Shown here: one piece after another, positions 22,893 through 36,200 of the stretch
Layout: each line of letters begins with the position of its first letter
How positions within the stretch are numbered: position 1 is the first letter of the stretch
Assembly: GCF_041296385.1 (NCBI RefSeq)
Contig: NC_091014.1
Span: 50,672,078-50,736,077 of the forward strand
From: Aphelocoma coerulescens
Lineage: Eukaryota; Chordata; Aves; Passeriformes; Corvidae
Reading direction: 5' to 3'
DNA length: 64,000 nt
Notes under the pieces: generated by a model
The model's database searches: none
The model's input: only the letters and a program-made list of their open reading frames with translations
What the model was told of the DNA's origin: nothing
Program-made: the position numbers and the translations under genes

Positions 22893-23331
22893 TGTTGGAA
22901 GCCGCGCGGGATGGGGAGCTTAGATCCCCGGCGGGGGGAGCGAGAAAAACAGAAGCCAAACCAATATGGTTGAAAAATGAACTCCGATTTATTAGCAGTC
23001 TAAAGGCACTTAAATAGTATACCAGCTTGTTAGCTCCTAAGTGGCATGACGCTTATCAAGACACATTTCTATTTCTACATAATTGGACTACATTGGCAAG
23101 TCTCCACAGTCTTGTTATGATCAAAAGAATTTTGTGCTTGCCTCCTTCGTATCACTCCCGGATAGCATAGCTGCAAGTTCTTTAGTCCCTGTATGTTCTC
23201 AGGCCGAACTGTTTACTTTCACACAGGGACTTTCCCACGGAAAATGTCTCTCACACACACAAGCCTAAAAACCTCCAGCTCAATAGCTTGCACAGTTCTT
23301 TTATTGATCCCAATAATTCTATTCTCCAACA
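22893..23331 (-). repeat. 5' LTR of the ERV
   Basis: About 96% identical to the left copy by eye. The TATA motif is altered here (TATTTAAG), so promoter activity of this LTR may be weakened. It ends CCAACA next to the right-hand target duplication CCCATA. Confidence 0.92.
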
Positions 23332-23411
23332 CCCATATGGGCCATTTACTTAAAAGTTAGACTTGATGCTGCTTGTGGGTCCCTTCTAATTCAGAATATT
23401 CTGTGAATCTG
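23332..23411 (+). mobile_element. tRNA-Ile SINE, 3' half with CR1-like tail
   Basis: It resumes the SINE split by the ERV: CCCATATGGGCCA completes the tRNA 3' end, then comes GTTAGACTTGATG and the CR1-type ending TGTGGGTCCCTTCTAATTC, AGAATATTCTGTGAATCTG. Head plus tail match the TguSINE1 plan of songbirds. Confidence 0.85.
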
Positions 23412-25049
23412 TCCCACTTGGGACTCCAATTTCAAGGTGCACTGGAAGTTTTAGGGGTACCCCCTGAAGGCAAAGGGAGCTCCTGTATCAGTGCCTGCAT
23501 TGCAGTTGCTTAAAGTCAGAGGGAGGACTTTCAGACACCAAACCTGCCTGTAGCCGCTGGTAGTGGATAAATCTGCCAGCATGCTCAGATTTATCATCAC
23601 ACAGATCTTTTAAGGATGGTGTGAGGCAGGTACTTGCCACATCTATATCAACCAGTAAGGCCTTGGAAGTTGCCACTCTGGTTCACCCCAACTGCAGTTA
23701 GGCAATCTAAGGAGTGAGGGAAACTCCTTTACTGTGGAGGCACAATCAGGGACAGTTTAGGTTTGCATCTCAGGGTGATTTTACAGGTTGATTCTACAGG
23801 TTGATTCATTATGAAACATGCCCTGGAGAAAGAGGGAGGAATGTAGCATAAGAGAGAAAAACGGCCCTGTCAGGAGAGTTGGGATACATATGGTCCAGGC
23901 ACTCCTTGTGGAGACAGCAGACTTGGGATCAAGCCTGAGTATTTGCACTTGGTCTCCCATGTTCCTAAGCTTTTCCTTGATTAGCTGCTTTTAATAGATA
24001 GTCTCCACGTGTTTATGCCCCTGAGAGGCATAAACTGAGCCAGCTTTTACTGTCACGAGCAGCTGGCCAGATCATTTGACTGATAGCAAGAGATATGCCA
24101 GGCACACAAGTCTAAAGGCACTCCGTATTATATTTTTTTTTTTCTTTCTTAAAACATTATGAATAACTTGAAAAGGGTATACCTGCCCATTTATACTTAA
24201 AAGTCATTTGTACAATGAGTAGGCTGTCATCAGTAATCATTAGTTCACAACATTGCTGTTCAAACATGCGTTTTTGGTAATTGAATAACTCCTTGTTCTG
24301 AAAAACCTCACAGTTTAGTAATTTATTGCTAATCCTGTTATATATACTTAAATATGCACATAAATGTGCATATATACATTATGTATACAAACATTTGCAT
24401 GTACACAGAGACTTCCTACTTTTCTTGCTTATTTCAGAAGGCAGGATATTCTAGGCTGGGGCATTTCACACGGACCACATAAATTTCTACTTTGACATGT
24501 ACATTGTACTATTTCATAACCTTCATCTAGATTCCAGATTATTAACCTTCTGTTGGCCAGAGGCTGGTATTGTTAAACTCTTCATTCCTAACAGGCCTAC
24601 TCTAATGTTCAGGCTTTTGGCTATGTAGGACTTAGTTCTTGTGTTTTTCATTAAAATCTACAAACTCAGTACTCTAAGAAGTGCATTTTTTGCACTGCAG
24701 GATTTCCCGGGAGGGCAAACTGGTTTTCTGCTGAGCTTTTCTTGAGAAAAAGGATTGTTGTTGTTGTTATTATTTTGTTCTTCTCATCCTGTTCACTTAA
24801 TTCTATTTGTGTGGGCAGTTTCACATGCTAGTCTAGATGACACAGGTGTTGTTATGCACCCATGCCTTTGGGATGTTACACCAGTTTATACAACTTGTTT
24901 AAGAAGCCCTGGTTACTGAATACCTGGGTCTCATCTGCAAACAAGGTTATGGCAGGACTGAGGAGTCATTGAAAAGATGCTGGGCTGAAATTAGGAGGTA
25001 GGAGACTTTCTGTAATGGGAGGTTGCATAAAAATTTACTGGGAAGATAG
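23412..25049. other. Spacer, nothing recognised
   Basis: AT-rich DNA with no supported gene. A palindromic AT/GC alternation (TATGCACATAAATGTGCATATATA) lies near 24353-24376. Confidence 0.5.
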
Positions 25050-25195
25050 ACTAGCCCTGGAGGAATACTGTGCCATGTCTAGAACTAGATGATCTTTAAG
25101 GTCCCTTCCAACCCAGCTCATTCTATGAGTCTATGATTCTGTGATCTTCCAGGTCTCTTCTAATGCAAACCATCCTATGGTTCAATGATTTTGAT
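25050..25195 (+). mobile_element. Two CR1 3' tails in tandem, plus orientation
   Basis: One tail ends CTAGATGATCTTTAAGGTC, CCTTCCAACCCAG and CATTCTATGAGTCTATGATTC. It is followed at once by a second degraded tail (CTTCCAGGTCTCTTCTAATG, then CCTATGGTTCAATGA). Confidence 0.8.
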
Positions 25196-25739
25196 GTCTT
25201 AGAATTTATCTGTCCAGCAGGTCGTAACTTCACTCAGTGTTTAGGGTGATGTTGTCCTATCTGTAATGCAGTCCTGGTCTCAAGAGAAGATCTGAGAATA
25301 CCAAAGCTCTGTAGAAGAAGTAGGGACTGGGATTTATTTCAGTTCCACTGCATCCTTTGTGGAAACCAGATGTTGCCAATGGCTGGTCACTAAGTGTGGG
25401 TGATGACATGCCCCTCTCTGAAGGAGTTTTTTGCAACTGGTCTTGGAAGCTCACCTTCTTAGGAAGCCATTAAATTAAACAGAATTTAATCTAAGTAGGG
25501 GAGGGCTAGGGTGTCCAGAATGGTTTGATGGAGCGTTAACACCATTTGCTACTTGTTAAGAAAAGGGTAACTATGCTTTGGGCCATCTGATGGTCGTGAG
25601 CTAGGATCCTTAGCTGCATGGGGATAATCAGATGACCTGAAGTCATCTTTTTTCAGTCTTATGTTTTCTGTACCTCTCTGGTGTCATGTTCTGACGACTT
25701 GTGTGAAAGGAGTAGCCGCTGCCTGAGCATTCCAGGAGT

Positions 25740-26110
25740 CACACACACACACCCACCCCTCACCCAAGACTATAACAGCTGAGACCAAAGTCGTTTCGCA
25801 GCGAGCAGCTCCATGAGCCAATGGGTGTCCCTTTCCACACACACACACACACACACACGTGCTCTCAGGTGCACTTCCTCCTCATTCAGGCTCAACCATA
25901 GGTTTCCCACAACAGAGTCTCAGGCATCAGAATTTATAAAAATAAAGAATTTAACAGAATGGTACAGCAACAGGTCAGCTTGAGCTGAATGCCTTCAGAG
26001 AGGGACCATGAACAAAGAAATCCCCAGGCAATTATATGCTTAAGATTGCACACCTGCCCTTCATATGCTCTTAATGCACATTTTTAGTCCAATGGTGATT
26101 TTTGGTCTGT
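25740..26110 (-). mobile_element. LTR-like fragment A, minus orientation
   Basis: The segment 25914-26047 is related to 29159-29290. On the minus strand a TATA-like CATATAATTG is followed by TTCTTTGTTCATGGTCCCTC and a TTTATT/AATAAA-rich region, as in an avian ERV LTR. The left part contains a CA microsatellite. Termini are not resolved. Confidence 0.45.
25836..25858. repeat. (CA)n microsatellite
   Basis: About eleven and a half perfect CA units. A shorter CA run lies at 25740-25751. Confidence 0.95.
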
Positions 26111-27168
26111 GTCTTCTAATATCTTACTGGATTCCTTCTCTGTCTCCATGCAGGCAGGCCATTGCCTAATTTTATTGAGTTGATGGTTGTAGCATCTTTA
26201 TCTTCTGTTTTGCATTTCTTGTGCACCTGTTCTCTGGCAGAACATGGGGAACTAAAAAAGTGTTAGACTCAGGATAAATATTACAACTAAAGCATCAGTG
26301 TATTATCAATATTTTTCTCATACTAAAGACAAAACACAGCACTGTACCAATTACTAGGAAAATTAACTGTTTTTCAGCCAAAAGCATATGTCAGTGAAAG
26401 TCCACAGCTTGTGGCCCAAGGCTTCTGTAAATCTAGCTACTCATGCTAAGCAAGTAAAGCTAAGCAAACAGCATTCTAAATCACACAGTATTACAACTAT
26501 GACTCATTCTATTTAAAACTTATTTAAGCTAAACAACTTATATATCTCAACACGTGATTGTTGATTGCTGCCATAAATAAATTCACAGAAAAGCTTCATT
26601 CTTTTCAGGCTGTAATAGGAGAACCCCACAAGATGACAGTGTTTGTACCGAAGCCAAAATACACAGTTGTTTACATATGAAGGAAGTGAAACTATCTAAT
26701 AATTGAATTTCCCAAAGGTGATGACAGAAATCTTTAAACAGGCCTGACCCACACAAAAAAATGCAAGTTGCTCTTGAAACAGTAATGAAGCAACAATTTC
26801 CAAGGCTGTGCAGGATGCCTCTGATATCCTCCAGCATCCTTACCTATGGATGAAGTTTTTTCTGTCATGAGGTACTGATTAACTCATTCCAGGGAAGGGC
26901 TGCTTTCCAGTTTGATTTGAATGCCAGTCCTCTAATCAGCTGGAGAAAAGGAGTCGTTTATCTAAGCCAAAGAAAAGGAAATGCTTCTGCGATACAGCTC
27001 ACATGAATAGCTAGGACTGAGCACTGTTTGGCTCCTGAAATCCAGCTTCTGCATCTTCTCACCCTGTTTCTTTTAGGGTGGTTTTGACTGGACGGAGTGG
27101 GAATTTGGGAGGCTTTCCTCTTCTGACTGGCTCTTTTTCAAGGCAGTCGGTGAAGGCAAGTGGAAGGC
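26111..27168. other. Upstream region of SLC23A4
   Basis: No exon is recognised here. It must contain or abut the promoter and 5' UTR of SLC23A4, but there is no CpG island and no confident TATA box. Confidence 0.4.
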
Positions 27169-27222
27169 ATGACCCCCTCTTCAGACAAAGATCTCAACGG
27201 GCTAGATAACCCCAGCTTTGTG
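27169..27222 (+). CDS. SLC23A4: SLC23A4 exon 1: start
   Basis: ATG at 27169, 18 codons ending NGLDNPSFV, then TTTGTG|GTGAGT. The DNPSF-type motif and a phase-0 join to exon 2 support it, but it is the least certain exon of the gene because the N-terminus of the family is variable. Confidence 0.65.
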
Positions 27223-30200
27223 GTGAGTCTGCTCTCTGAAGGGGAATTCTTGCATAAACAGGTGCAAGCCCTGTGAAAGGAGAAGAAAGGGAAAGCCGGG
27301 GGCTCGGGCTGCTGCAATAATTCTGGTGTGTGCTTAACTTCTGTCTTGGCTCTTACTGACAAGAATCTTATTGACAGGAATGATTTCTTCACTACAGCCT
27401 CTGCTGCTGCTGCAGACTCAGCATACTTTCTACTCTCTGGCACTCTTTTAACTTCTTTACTCTCCATTATTTCTAAAATGATAATGTAGATGAATGGCAG
27501 TGCAAGTGTATCTGTACTGAAAAGCAAGTGAGCTTCTGGCTGTGTTCCTGGGTAAAGCATTTTATGTATTAATTAGAAAAATTATAATAGAAATTTAGCC
27601 TAGTAAATACCATGTTTCTTTGTCTTCTGGACCTATTTCCAGTGAGGTGAATTGTCAGAAAGGTGGGAAGAAGGGATTTGGGTGTCAGCTGTGGAGGGCA
27701 CCCTGGAGAATTATAGCAGCGTAGTAAAAGCTGTAAATGATGTACCAGTGCAGGGGTGTGGGGTGCACTGAGAATGCTGCTAGCTTTAACAGTCATGAAG
27801 CAAGGTCCTGGGGCGGGGAAGCCCCTTTCCTATCCCACAGCAGGGGTCACCTCCATTAGAAACTAAAAACTTTGCTTATTTCCTGTCAGCAGGTGTGAAG
27901 GAGTGGGGTCCTGCAACCTTGGTACAGACCACCTGTCTGTGCTACCTTGGAGGAAGCATTTAACCTCCTAGTGTACAAATCACACATTTCTTGGGTAGCC
28001 CTCAGTGAGTTTGCTATGTGCAGTGGAGGTGTTGTGCCAGCTGTGGGCAGAGCCTCAGGGAAGTGCTCAGAGCCAGTCAGAGTTTTCTTTCCTTATTTTT
28101 AACAGGCTCTCAATTTCAATTTGTTCTTCCATAACACATATCAGACTTGTGAATTCTTATGGTCTGAATCATCCTAAAGAAGGTAGAAGACAAAGGTCTT
28201 TTACCTGTGGTTCAAGCAGTTCAGCTCCTGACTGCCTTCCTGATGCACTTACTTAAGATGCAATTGAGGGCCCTCGTGCTGTGTCTGGAGCCTGAGGCAC
28301 ATGGAAGATGTACTGGTCCCCTGAATTCATGGGAGCAGCTGGGCTGAGAACCCCCAATAGTGGTTTCCCTTTCCTGCTCCAGACTTCTCCTGCTTTGTCC
28401 TCCTGACAGCATCTCAGCATCACAGGCTGGCTGAGGTTAGAATGCAACTCTGGAGGTCACCTTCTCCAAACCCCCTGCTCAAGCAGGGTTGCCCAGAGCC
28501 AGCTGCCTAGGACTGTGTCTAGACAGTTTTTAATATCTCTAAGGATGGAGAATCCACAACCTCTCTAAGCAACCTGTGTAGTGTTTGGTCACTCTCACAG
28601 CAAAATAATGTTTTCTGATTTTAAGATGATACCTCCTGCATTTTGGTTTGAGTCCCTGTCTCATCCTGTTACCTCCACTCCATTCTTTTCCTGCTGAGCC
28701 CTGCTTGCTCCCCTCCAGCTCCTGGGTAGGGTCAGGCCCTCATGTGATGATCATGCGGGGCTGTTACTGGCACAGGCTCTGCCTGGCTGGAATATGCCTC
28801 CTGGTTAATACGGGGAAAATTGCAATGAAAAGAAAAGAGCTTACTGCTGTCTGCCTAGCTTAGCATTTGTCTACCTGTGGTGTTACTCAGGAGTTGTCCC
28901 CAAATAACCCCATGCATGGGCAGTCTTAGTACCTTGCTGTACATTTGTTAATCCATGGCTCAGGCTCTCTTGTTCTGAAATGAAAATGTCTGCACAGGGA
29001 GTTATTAAGGAACACCTTCTGCTCTTGAAGTTCATGCTCGAGTCCTGTTTGAATTAACTCTGCTGTCACCTATCTATTTTGAAGTATTTGTAATGCTCCT
29101 GGTTTGCCTAGGCTGGATAAATACATTATGTTGTTAAAGAGGCTTCTCCACCCTAGGTAGAGTCTCGGGCTTTAAGTTGATTAAGGTAGTTTATTTGAGT
29201 GGTACTGCAGTAGAAACAGCTTGAGCTGCATGCCTCTGGGGAGGGACCTTGAACAAAGAAATTCATGAGCAATTATACCCTTACAACCTGAGTTTCCCAC
29301 CCCTCACACGACAGTTCAGATCAATAACAATATTAGGGTCTGGAGTCTTAGGGATTACACGACCTGTTTTCAGCAGTGTGATCTAAAATGGGACTTTGGA
29401 GGCTCAGCCAAGAGAATGGAAACCTGGAGGTGTCAGGCAAATGAATTTGGTGTTAATCTGCCACACCTGCAAAATTTACAACAGAACGCAACATTAATTT
29501 TATATCCCCATTCCCTGACCACAGCACTACCTGTTTGCCTCCATCAGTAGGTAGGCTGGGAGTGTTTCGGCAGACACTTTGCTGTGTTGGGCATTTTGGT
29601 GTCTTCATATTCCCACAGGACTTGGATAAGAAAACAAAAAGAAGTTTGGTGCAGGCAAACTGGTTGAGCTTCTCCAGACATCAGGTTTCTGTCCCTGCGT
29701 GACAGAGCAGGGCATGTCAGCCCAGAAAAGCCCTCTGCTGCCAGCAGGCTGAGGACTTGCTGGTTGGAGATGGGTTGATGAAACAAATGCTGTGGGATCT
29801 TAATTAGCTTTTGTATCTGGCTCTAAGTGTTGCGGTTTCCCAGGCAGCCTCTCTCCACCCCACTCGTGTGAGTGTGTGTGCGCACAGGGGTCAGGGTGGG
29901 CTGGAAGGAGGAGTGAACAACCAGGAGCATTTACTTAACTTAAAAGCTGTTGCAAATGAAGCAGACCCCTACTTTGCTTTCCTTGGCAAAATGCACCTTT
30001 ATGTAAGTAAACTCTGCAAGGCATACAGCTCCCTGGGAAGCCCTGGGGCTTCTGGCTGCCTGGGAGGAGACCCGAGCCTTCCTGGGTAGCAATTTCAGTC
30101 AGCTCCTTTGGCATGGATGTTGGGATTTCCCATCTACTGGTGTCTCTGTGTTCCACTCAGTTCCTCTGTAGGAGCAGGGTTTTCTAATAAGACAAAAGGC

Positions 30201-33200
30201 AGGTGTCTTTATCAAGGTGGAACACTGGTAAGGGTGAGCATAAGGAGATTGGAAAGAGAAGACCAAGGAAGTGAAATATAAAATGTGCTTCTACTCAGTA
30301 ATTAGTGGCAGCCAGGTGTTTTAGCGTATTTCATCAAAAATGCTGTTTAGGTGGAACTGCTGGGAGGGAGAGAGACCAGAGGACAGTGCAGCTTTCACTG
30401 ATGAACCCACTGCACACTCTTTCTTGCAGTTTCTTCATCCTTAGCTAGATTTTAATTATACTAATGCACTTTGTCCAGATGTCCCTTTGAGATTGAGACA
30501 CCCTCTACTGTTTCTTGAGGCCTAGACACACTAGTGCATACAAAATTTTTCCATATGTGTTTTGTGCCTCTATTTTAATTTCCCCTCCATAGTATTTGTT
30601 TTTTTAATATTGTGGCATTGTTGAAAGCTACATAGGAGGTGTTCCTGCCAGATGTGGAGTGTGGCTGCAAGAGAGGTGGCTGCTGGGCATCTGCAGGGCT
30701 GGGCTGTGGCTAACAAAGTGTTTCTCCTGTTGTCCAGGATGAAGATGGGAGTCACTGCTGTTCCTCATCAGCTTGTGCTGCCTGGGGCCCAGAGGAAGGT
30801 GGGGGCACTGGCCCCAGTGGGATCAAGCTTGGCTACACTGTCATAGATGTGCCTCCCTGGTATCTGTGCATCCTGCTGGGCATTCAGGTGAGATGGGGAA
30901 GAAGGTGGAGGCTGGGAGTAGGTGAAAGTTACATGGCTGTTCAGCCAGTTAATTGGGGTGAAACCTGAATTTGGGAGTGCTTTACCTTCACTGGTCTTGA
31001 CTGGAGCTGAGAGGGTGGATCTCAGTGAGCTCAAGTCCTTTGGTCCACATCCTGAGCACTGAGTGTTATCATTGTGCCCACAGCTACACTGCACCCTTTG
31101 AAGTGTAAATGGTCAGGCAGAGTCCTGGGGCCGGGTGTCATATAGCTAATACGAACATGTTGGGTACCGCAGCTGAAGGTAGCCAAACGCTTCTGAACTT
31201 CAGCCTTCCCATGGCAACAAAAACTCAGCAGAAGGGCACACACTGTTTTGGCTGGTCTGTGCCCAGGTGTGTTAAATGACCCAGTGCCACCAATGCCATG
31301 CCCAGGTAGGGAGCCTGGGGGAAAAAGAGACCTCAGAGTCATTAAGATAATGATGGACTGTGCTTGGAGGTTGGTAGAATTTTGTACTTTGTTTCCTTAA
31401 AGGGAAATCTAGAGTGCATCAACCCAACACATCTGCATCATAATTTTAATAAAACATGCTTCTAATGAATACAGTAAGTTTCTGAGTGCCACCAGTTCGA
31501 CCACTGCAGTCCTGTGCTCCAAAGTGAGAATGACCAAAAAAGGTTAATAATTAAAACAAAAAGAAGTGTGAAAAATTATTTTCAGATTTGTCATTAACTA
31601 CAGGTCATTGTAGAAATATGTCTGTGACTCTTCTGACAAATACAAGACCAAATTCTTCCATTCTTTGGCACTCACTTTTTATGGTTATCCATAACTGCAC
31701 TGTGAGAAAAGCTACTGATGGCAAAGAACATGTAGCTCCAAATTCCCAGCTTTTTATGTCATCCTTTGTGGTGCAAATAAGACAGACTGAAATACTTGCA
31801 TTCACTTTGCCTGATTGCTCTCTCCCTGTACCTTGGGATGTCCCCAGCTTCCTGGAAAACTATGTCCGACAGCTTTGTATGCAGGTGCTGGGGATAAACT
31901 GGTTGTGTCTGACAGTGGCCTGGGAAGTCCAGAGCACTACAAGAAGTCTTTGGACATGTAAAGGAGGAGACATTTCAGCGGGTGCATTGCCAATTCTTGT
32001 AGGTGCTTTGCAACAGCCCCTAATGGAGCATTAAAGCTGCCAAAAAAAAAAAGAGAGAATGGGTAATACTAGCCCAAGCACAAATCTGTGAGTTCTCTCA
32101 ACAACGTGGTAATAATATAGAGTCAGTTCTGTGTCCTTCTTCACCCAGTCTTTCTCTGTGGGTCCTAGCACTTCTTGACAGCCATGGGAGGTCTTGTAGC
32201 CGTTCCGCTGATCCTGTCTGAAGGGCTTTGCCTCCAGCATGATCTACTGACCCAGAGCCACCTGATCAGCACCATCTTCTTTGTCTCAGGAATTTGCACC
32301 CTGCTGCAAGTCCTCTTTGGAGTCAGGTAGGCCAAATGCAAGAACTGGGAATGTGAGCAATTACTGTGTGCTAGGCCATCACCTTGTAAAGTTTATCAGT
32401 GAGAGCTGTTTGTTACTCTTGGCAATCAGGGCCCATGCCAAAGCACCATGAAACTGCTGAGAGCTTTACAGGGCTACCTTGCTGTTCTGAATTTTGCATC
32501 TCCTGATACTTCATATACCTTTTGTCGGGCTTTTAAGGAATCTGTCCTCAAAATAATAGAGCATTGCAACATGCAGTAAAAAGTACCTGCTTGCTCCTTA
32601 CTCCAGCGATCCTCCAGATAAGGCAGGAGCCTTCTGATTTGGACCCAGGGTCAAGAGAGCACAGATTCTACAGGAAACTCTAGGGGAGGGGATAATTAGG
32701 AGAAATTGAAGTCCACCTGCCACCACTTAGGGATGAGCTCAGCAGCACAGCCTGTTATGTGGTGCCACTTCCCGTGCTCAGGGATTTGTGGCATAAAAGG
32801 TAAATCCTTTGCTGATGGGCAGCCAGCAGTGAGGTGAGCATGGAGTTGCTATTCAGTACCCAGAAAATGAAGCATTTAACGAGCAAGATGACTGCAAGTA
32901 CTCCCTCTTTCCAGAAATACCTTGTATCTTTGCTGACCTTGAAAAATTTCCTCTGTTCCCCTTGTCATAACTCTGGGCTTCCTCTCTCCTTCCACAGGCT
33001 GTTTTTAACTCCAGTATGGTGGGAACCTGTGTTTGTTGCTTTAAAGACAAAAATTACACATTCTTTGGCTTCTGAATCTGAAGGACTCTGGTTAAAACTT
33101 CTGCCATCAAATCACTGGTCAGCTGTCAGCTCCACAAAATGTTTTTACTCCTCCTGCTTAATTCACTACTGAAACTTTTCTATCTCTGTCTTAAGAAGTG

Positions 33201-36200
33201 TCTGTAGACAAACTTCCTGGAGGGTGCTCCCCTTCTACATTGTTACAGGATTAGTGGAGGAAGGAGGGGCACCCTGACCACAAAAAACAGAGAAACTGGT
33301 TCTTAGCTAAATTAAGGCTGGGGTGCATGACCATTGCTGCTGGTGCAAATCAGGAGTTCTGCATTCTCCCAGGCACCTTGGTGAATTCCTGAGAGCTGTG
33401 ATGTCCCCTGGTCTATTGGTAGCTGAGGATGAAAGAGGAGCAGGGAGCCTCTCTCTCCCATGGCTGAATAGCTAATTGAGGTACTATAGATCAAATTAAA
33501 TGGTAAGGAGTTGTTCCCATGGGATAAACTTGAATGGCTTCTGCCGTGCTGAAGGTGCAATTGCCTTGTTGCTGACCCCAGCTATAAGGCATGAGGATGA
33601 TGCAATAGCCAAGGGAGGAGCTGACCCACTGCAACCTGCAGCTCAGTCATGTTACACAGCATGAAAAAGCAGCAATGGGTCCCAGTCACCAGAGACACTA
33701 TCAGAGGCTTCTGAGGGGAGACACAGGTCACTTGCCGTTGTGGTGAGCCTTGCTTAGTAAATGCTTGAACATCATGTATTGATTATCAAAACATAATATT
33801 GCCTTCCCTAATTCTGCAGCTTTCCCTCTTGCAAACCCCATAGAAAAGAGTTCAGTGTGCCCCATAAGCATCACCTTGGCACCCCATTTTCCTCTGAGCC
33901 TACCCATGTCAACACTGAGCCCACCCATGTCAACACTGGCTGTGAAATGGCGTAAGGACCAACACTGCAGGAACTATAAATCTGTTGTTAGATTCTAAGT
34001 CATGACCCTGAGCCTTCTCTGTTTCTTTTTGTTTGTTTCTTGTGCCTTGCCCAGCAAAATTGTTTCAAAGCTTTGACAGTGCTTCAGTTGTGCATGACTG
34101 ATATAAATATTTGTTTTAGGTGACAGAGACATGGTGCTGTTACAGCTGCACCATCTCTTGTTTTCAAGAACTGTAGAAATGTCTCTGTTTCAGGGAAAGC
34201 TGTGCAAAATCACTCACATGAATTGCAAATTGCTGTCCCATGGCTTGTCTGAGCAGGTGCCATGAGAGCTCCTGGCACAAGGAGAGGTTGCTTTGGGGTT
34301 CCTCCTAGGGGTGCTTCCTATACGAAGGAAACAAAGGCACCTTGGAGGTTTCCCTTGGCTGTTTCAGGACTGCTGTGCCAGCCCTCAGGCAGCTTAGGGT
34401 TTTTCAAGCACACTAGAGGAATGGTTAAAAAAACTTGCACTGCAATGGGGGCAAAATTGTGTGGGGCTTTGAGGAGCCAGTCAGGCCTTTTAGGTCTCTG
34501 TCTTCATTTCTTTGAGCATGGAAAGAAAAGAGGCTGGTGTAGCTCAAAGGAGCATTGCTTTGCTGTATAAATCTCTGCATGAAGCTGGTGCTGAGCTCCT
34601 CTGCAGATGCAAGCTCCTTGCCAGCCTGAGGGATTCCCAGAGGGAAAGATACTCTAAGCCAGGAGACATGTGGTGTGGGGGGAGAGCCATGGTCTCACCC
34701 AGTCAGTGCCCACAGACCCCTCCATGCAGGTTTCCTTTCTAGTTTCAGTGGAAATACAGAAGAGGAATTGGCATTAAAACCCGTGTACTAAAAGCCAAGT
34801 CACATTTTCTATCACCCTCAGACAGGATCATTGTGACATGGAAAGTAGTTAGTGCATGTCCTTGTGCTCATGAGCAGGTTGTGAAGAAAACCGAAACAGC
34901 CAAAGGGGACAGAGGAAGCAACTGGATATTGGCAAGATTGATGCTGAGCTTTTCTTCAGTGTCTCACCATCTTTCTTCCTTGGTCTTTTTCCCTCCTCTA
35001 GATTTTTCCTTTGGCTTTTCTAGTCTGTGCAGGTCTGTGGTCTCATCGGCCATTAGGAGGACTACTTTTTCCTTAACAAAGGGTGGCAGGGTTGGACTGT
35101 AGCACCAGTGTGCCCCTCTGCTGGTATTTGAACCTCAGCTCTTCCCCCATGTCACTGCTCTTGCATGCAATGGGCAGTAATTCCTACCCATGGTCACTGA
35201 TGGTGACCTGCCACAACATTTCAAAAGATAATGTCAGAGGCCATGGGCAGAACTGATTTTTAAATTTATTTAGCTTTCCTTTCTCTCACCCACATGGAGC
35301 TGAGTTTCTATCATTCTCACTTGTCATTTTTTCCCTCTGCTCTCCTTCCAGGCTGCCTATTATTCAAGGAGGGACTTTCACATTCCTGGCCCCCACCTTG
35401 GCAATGCTGTCTCTCCCCACTTGGAAGTGTCCTGCCTGGACACAGAATGCCACCCTGGTCAATGCCTCTTCACCAGAATTCATCCAAGTCTGGCAGACAC
35501 GGATGCGAGAGGTACATTACCTTTTCAGTGGCACCTGCTCTGTATCAGGACAGTTTGCTTTCAGTAAAGTGCCTGACCATGTCATGACCACCACAGCTGG
35601 AGAAACTTCTATCCCCAATGAACCTTGGCCCTCATGCTGTTGCAGCTTCCTAAGTATCTATTCTGTATCAAAAAAGCTGCTGAACAGAGGACATGCAGAC
35701 TTCCTTGTGTGATTTATGGTCCCTGCAGTCTCCACTGGTCCAGTCAGATCCCTTCTGTGTGAAGCATGGTTAACCTTGAAGAAGCAAGGGAGAGAAAATA
35801 TTTTCAAGGAAAGAACCCTGTCTAAGCACAGGAAGCCTAGTTAAAAAAAAAAAAAAAAAGGCAAGGCAAAACCTACTGTAAATATTAAGGAAAAGGGCAT
35901 TCTTAGGTAATCAGAAGGGAGGAGGAATGCCTTATTCTACATTGATTGCCTTTATCAGAGCAAGTGACTAAATTTGCCTCTGTTGATCCATTTGTTGGTG
36001 TGCTTTCCAAACCACTTGGAAAGTGCTGAAAGCTCACAAAGGATTTTGCTGTGCAGCACAGGCTGCTCTCTACTGATGCACATAAATCTATCACAAGGGC
36101 ACAGCTGACATCTCTTTTCACTCACCCAGCCCCTGTGTTTCTCTTCCTTTTGGAGCTGGGGAAAGGAAGGTGCTCAGCACCACAGATATACCAGTCTGGG

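Larger units (their letters stand above)
19898..23331 (-). mobile_element. Endogenous retrovirus, ERVK-like, internally deleted
   Basis: Two 439-bp direct repeats flank a ~2.56-kb interior. Read on the minus strand: 5' LTR (22893-23331), two-base gap, a lysine-tRNA-type primer site (TGGCGCCCGAAC), GC-rich leader, a 182-codon alanine-rich frame, an AT-rich tract, a purine tract, then the 3' LTR (19898-20336). Flanks CCCAGA and CCCATA form a 6-bp target duplication with one mismatch. Lys primer plus 6-bp duplication suits class II (ERVK) elements. I find no protease, reverse transcriptase or integrase, so the copy is defective and could only have moved with helper proteins. The LTRs differ at about 16 positions by eye. 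Confidence 0.9.

Noticed and set aside
22402..22959. 185-codon minus-strand frame across the ERV LTR/leader junction
   Set aside because: It crosses the primer-binding site and the CpG repeat and shows no retroviral domain.
30738..30842. ATG at 30739 as the SLC23A4 start
   Set aside because: It is out of frame with the VPPWYL segment and stops at TAG within the exon; the 27169 start joins in frame.
31588..32034. 148-codon plus-strand frame in SLC23A4 intron 2
   Set aside because: No domain, and the true exon 3 lies just downstream in a different register; probably chance.
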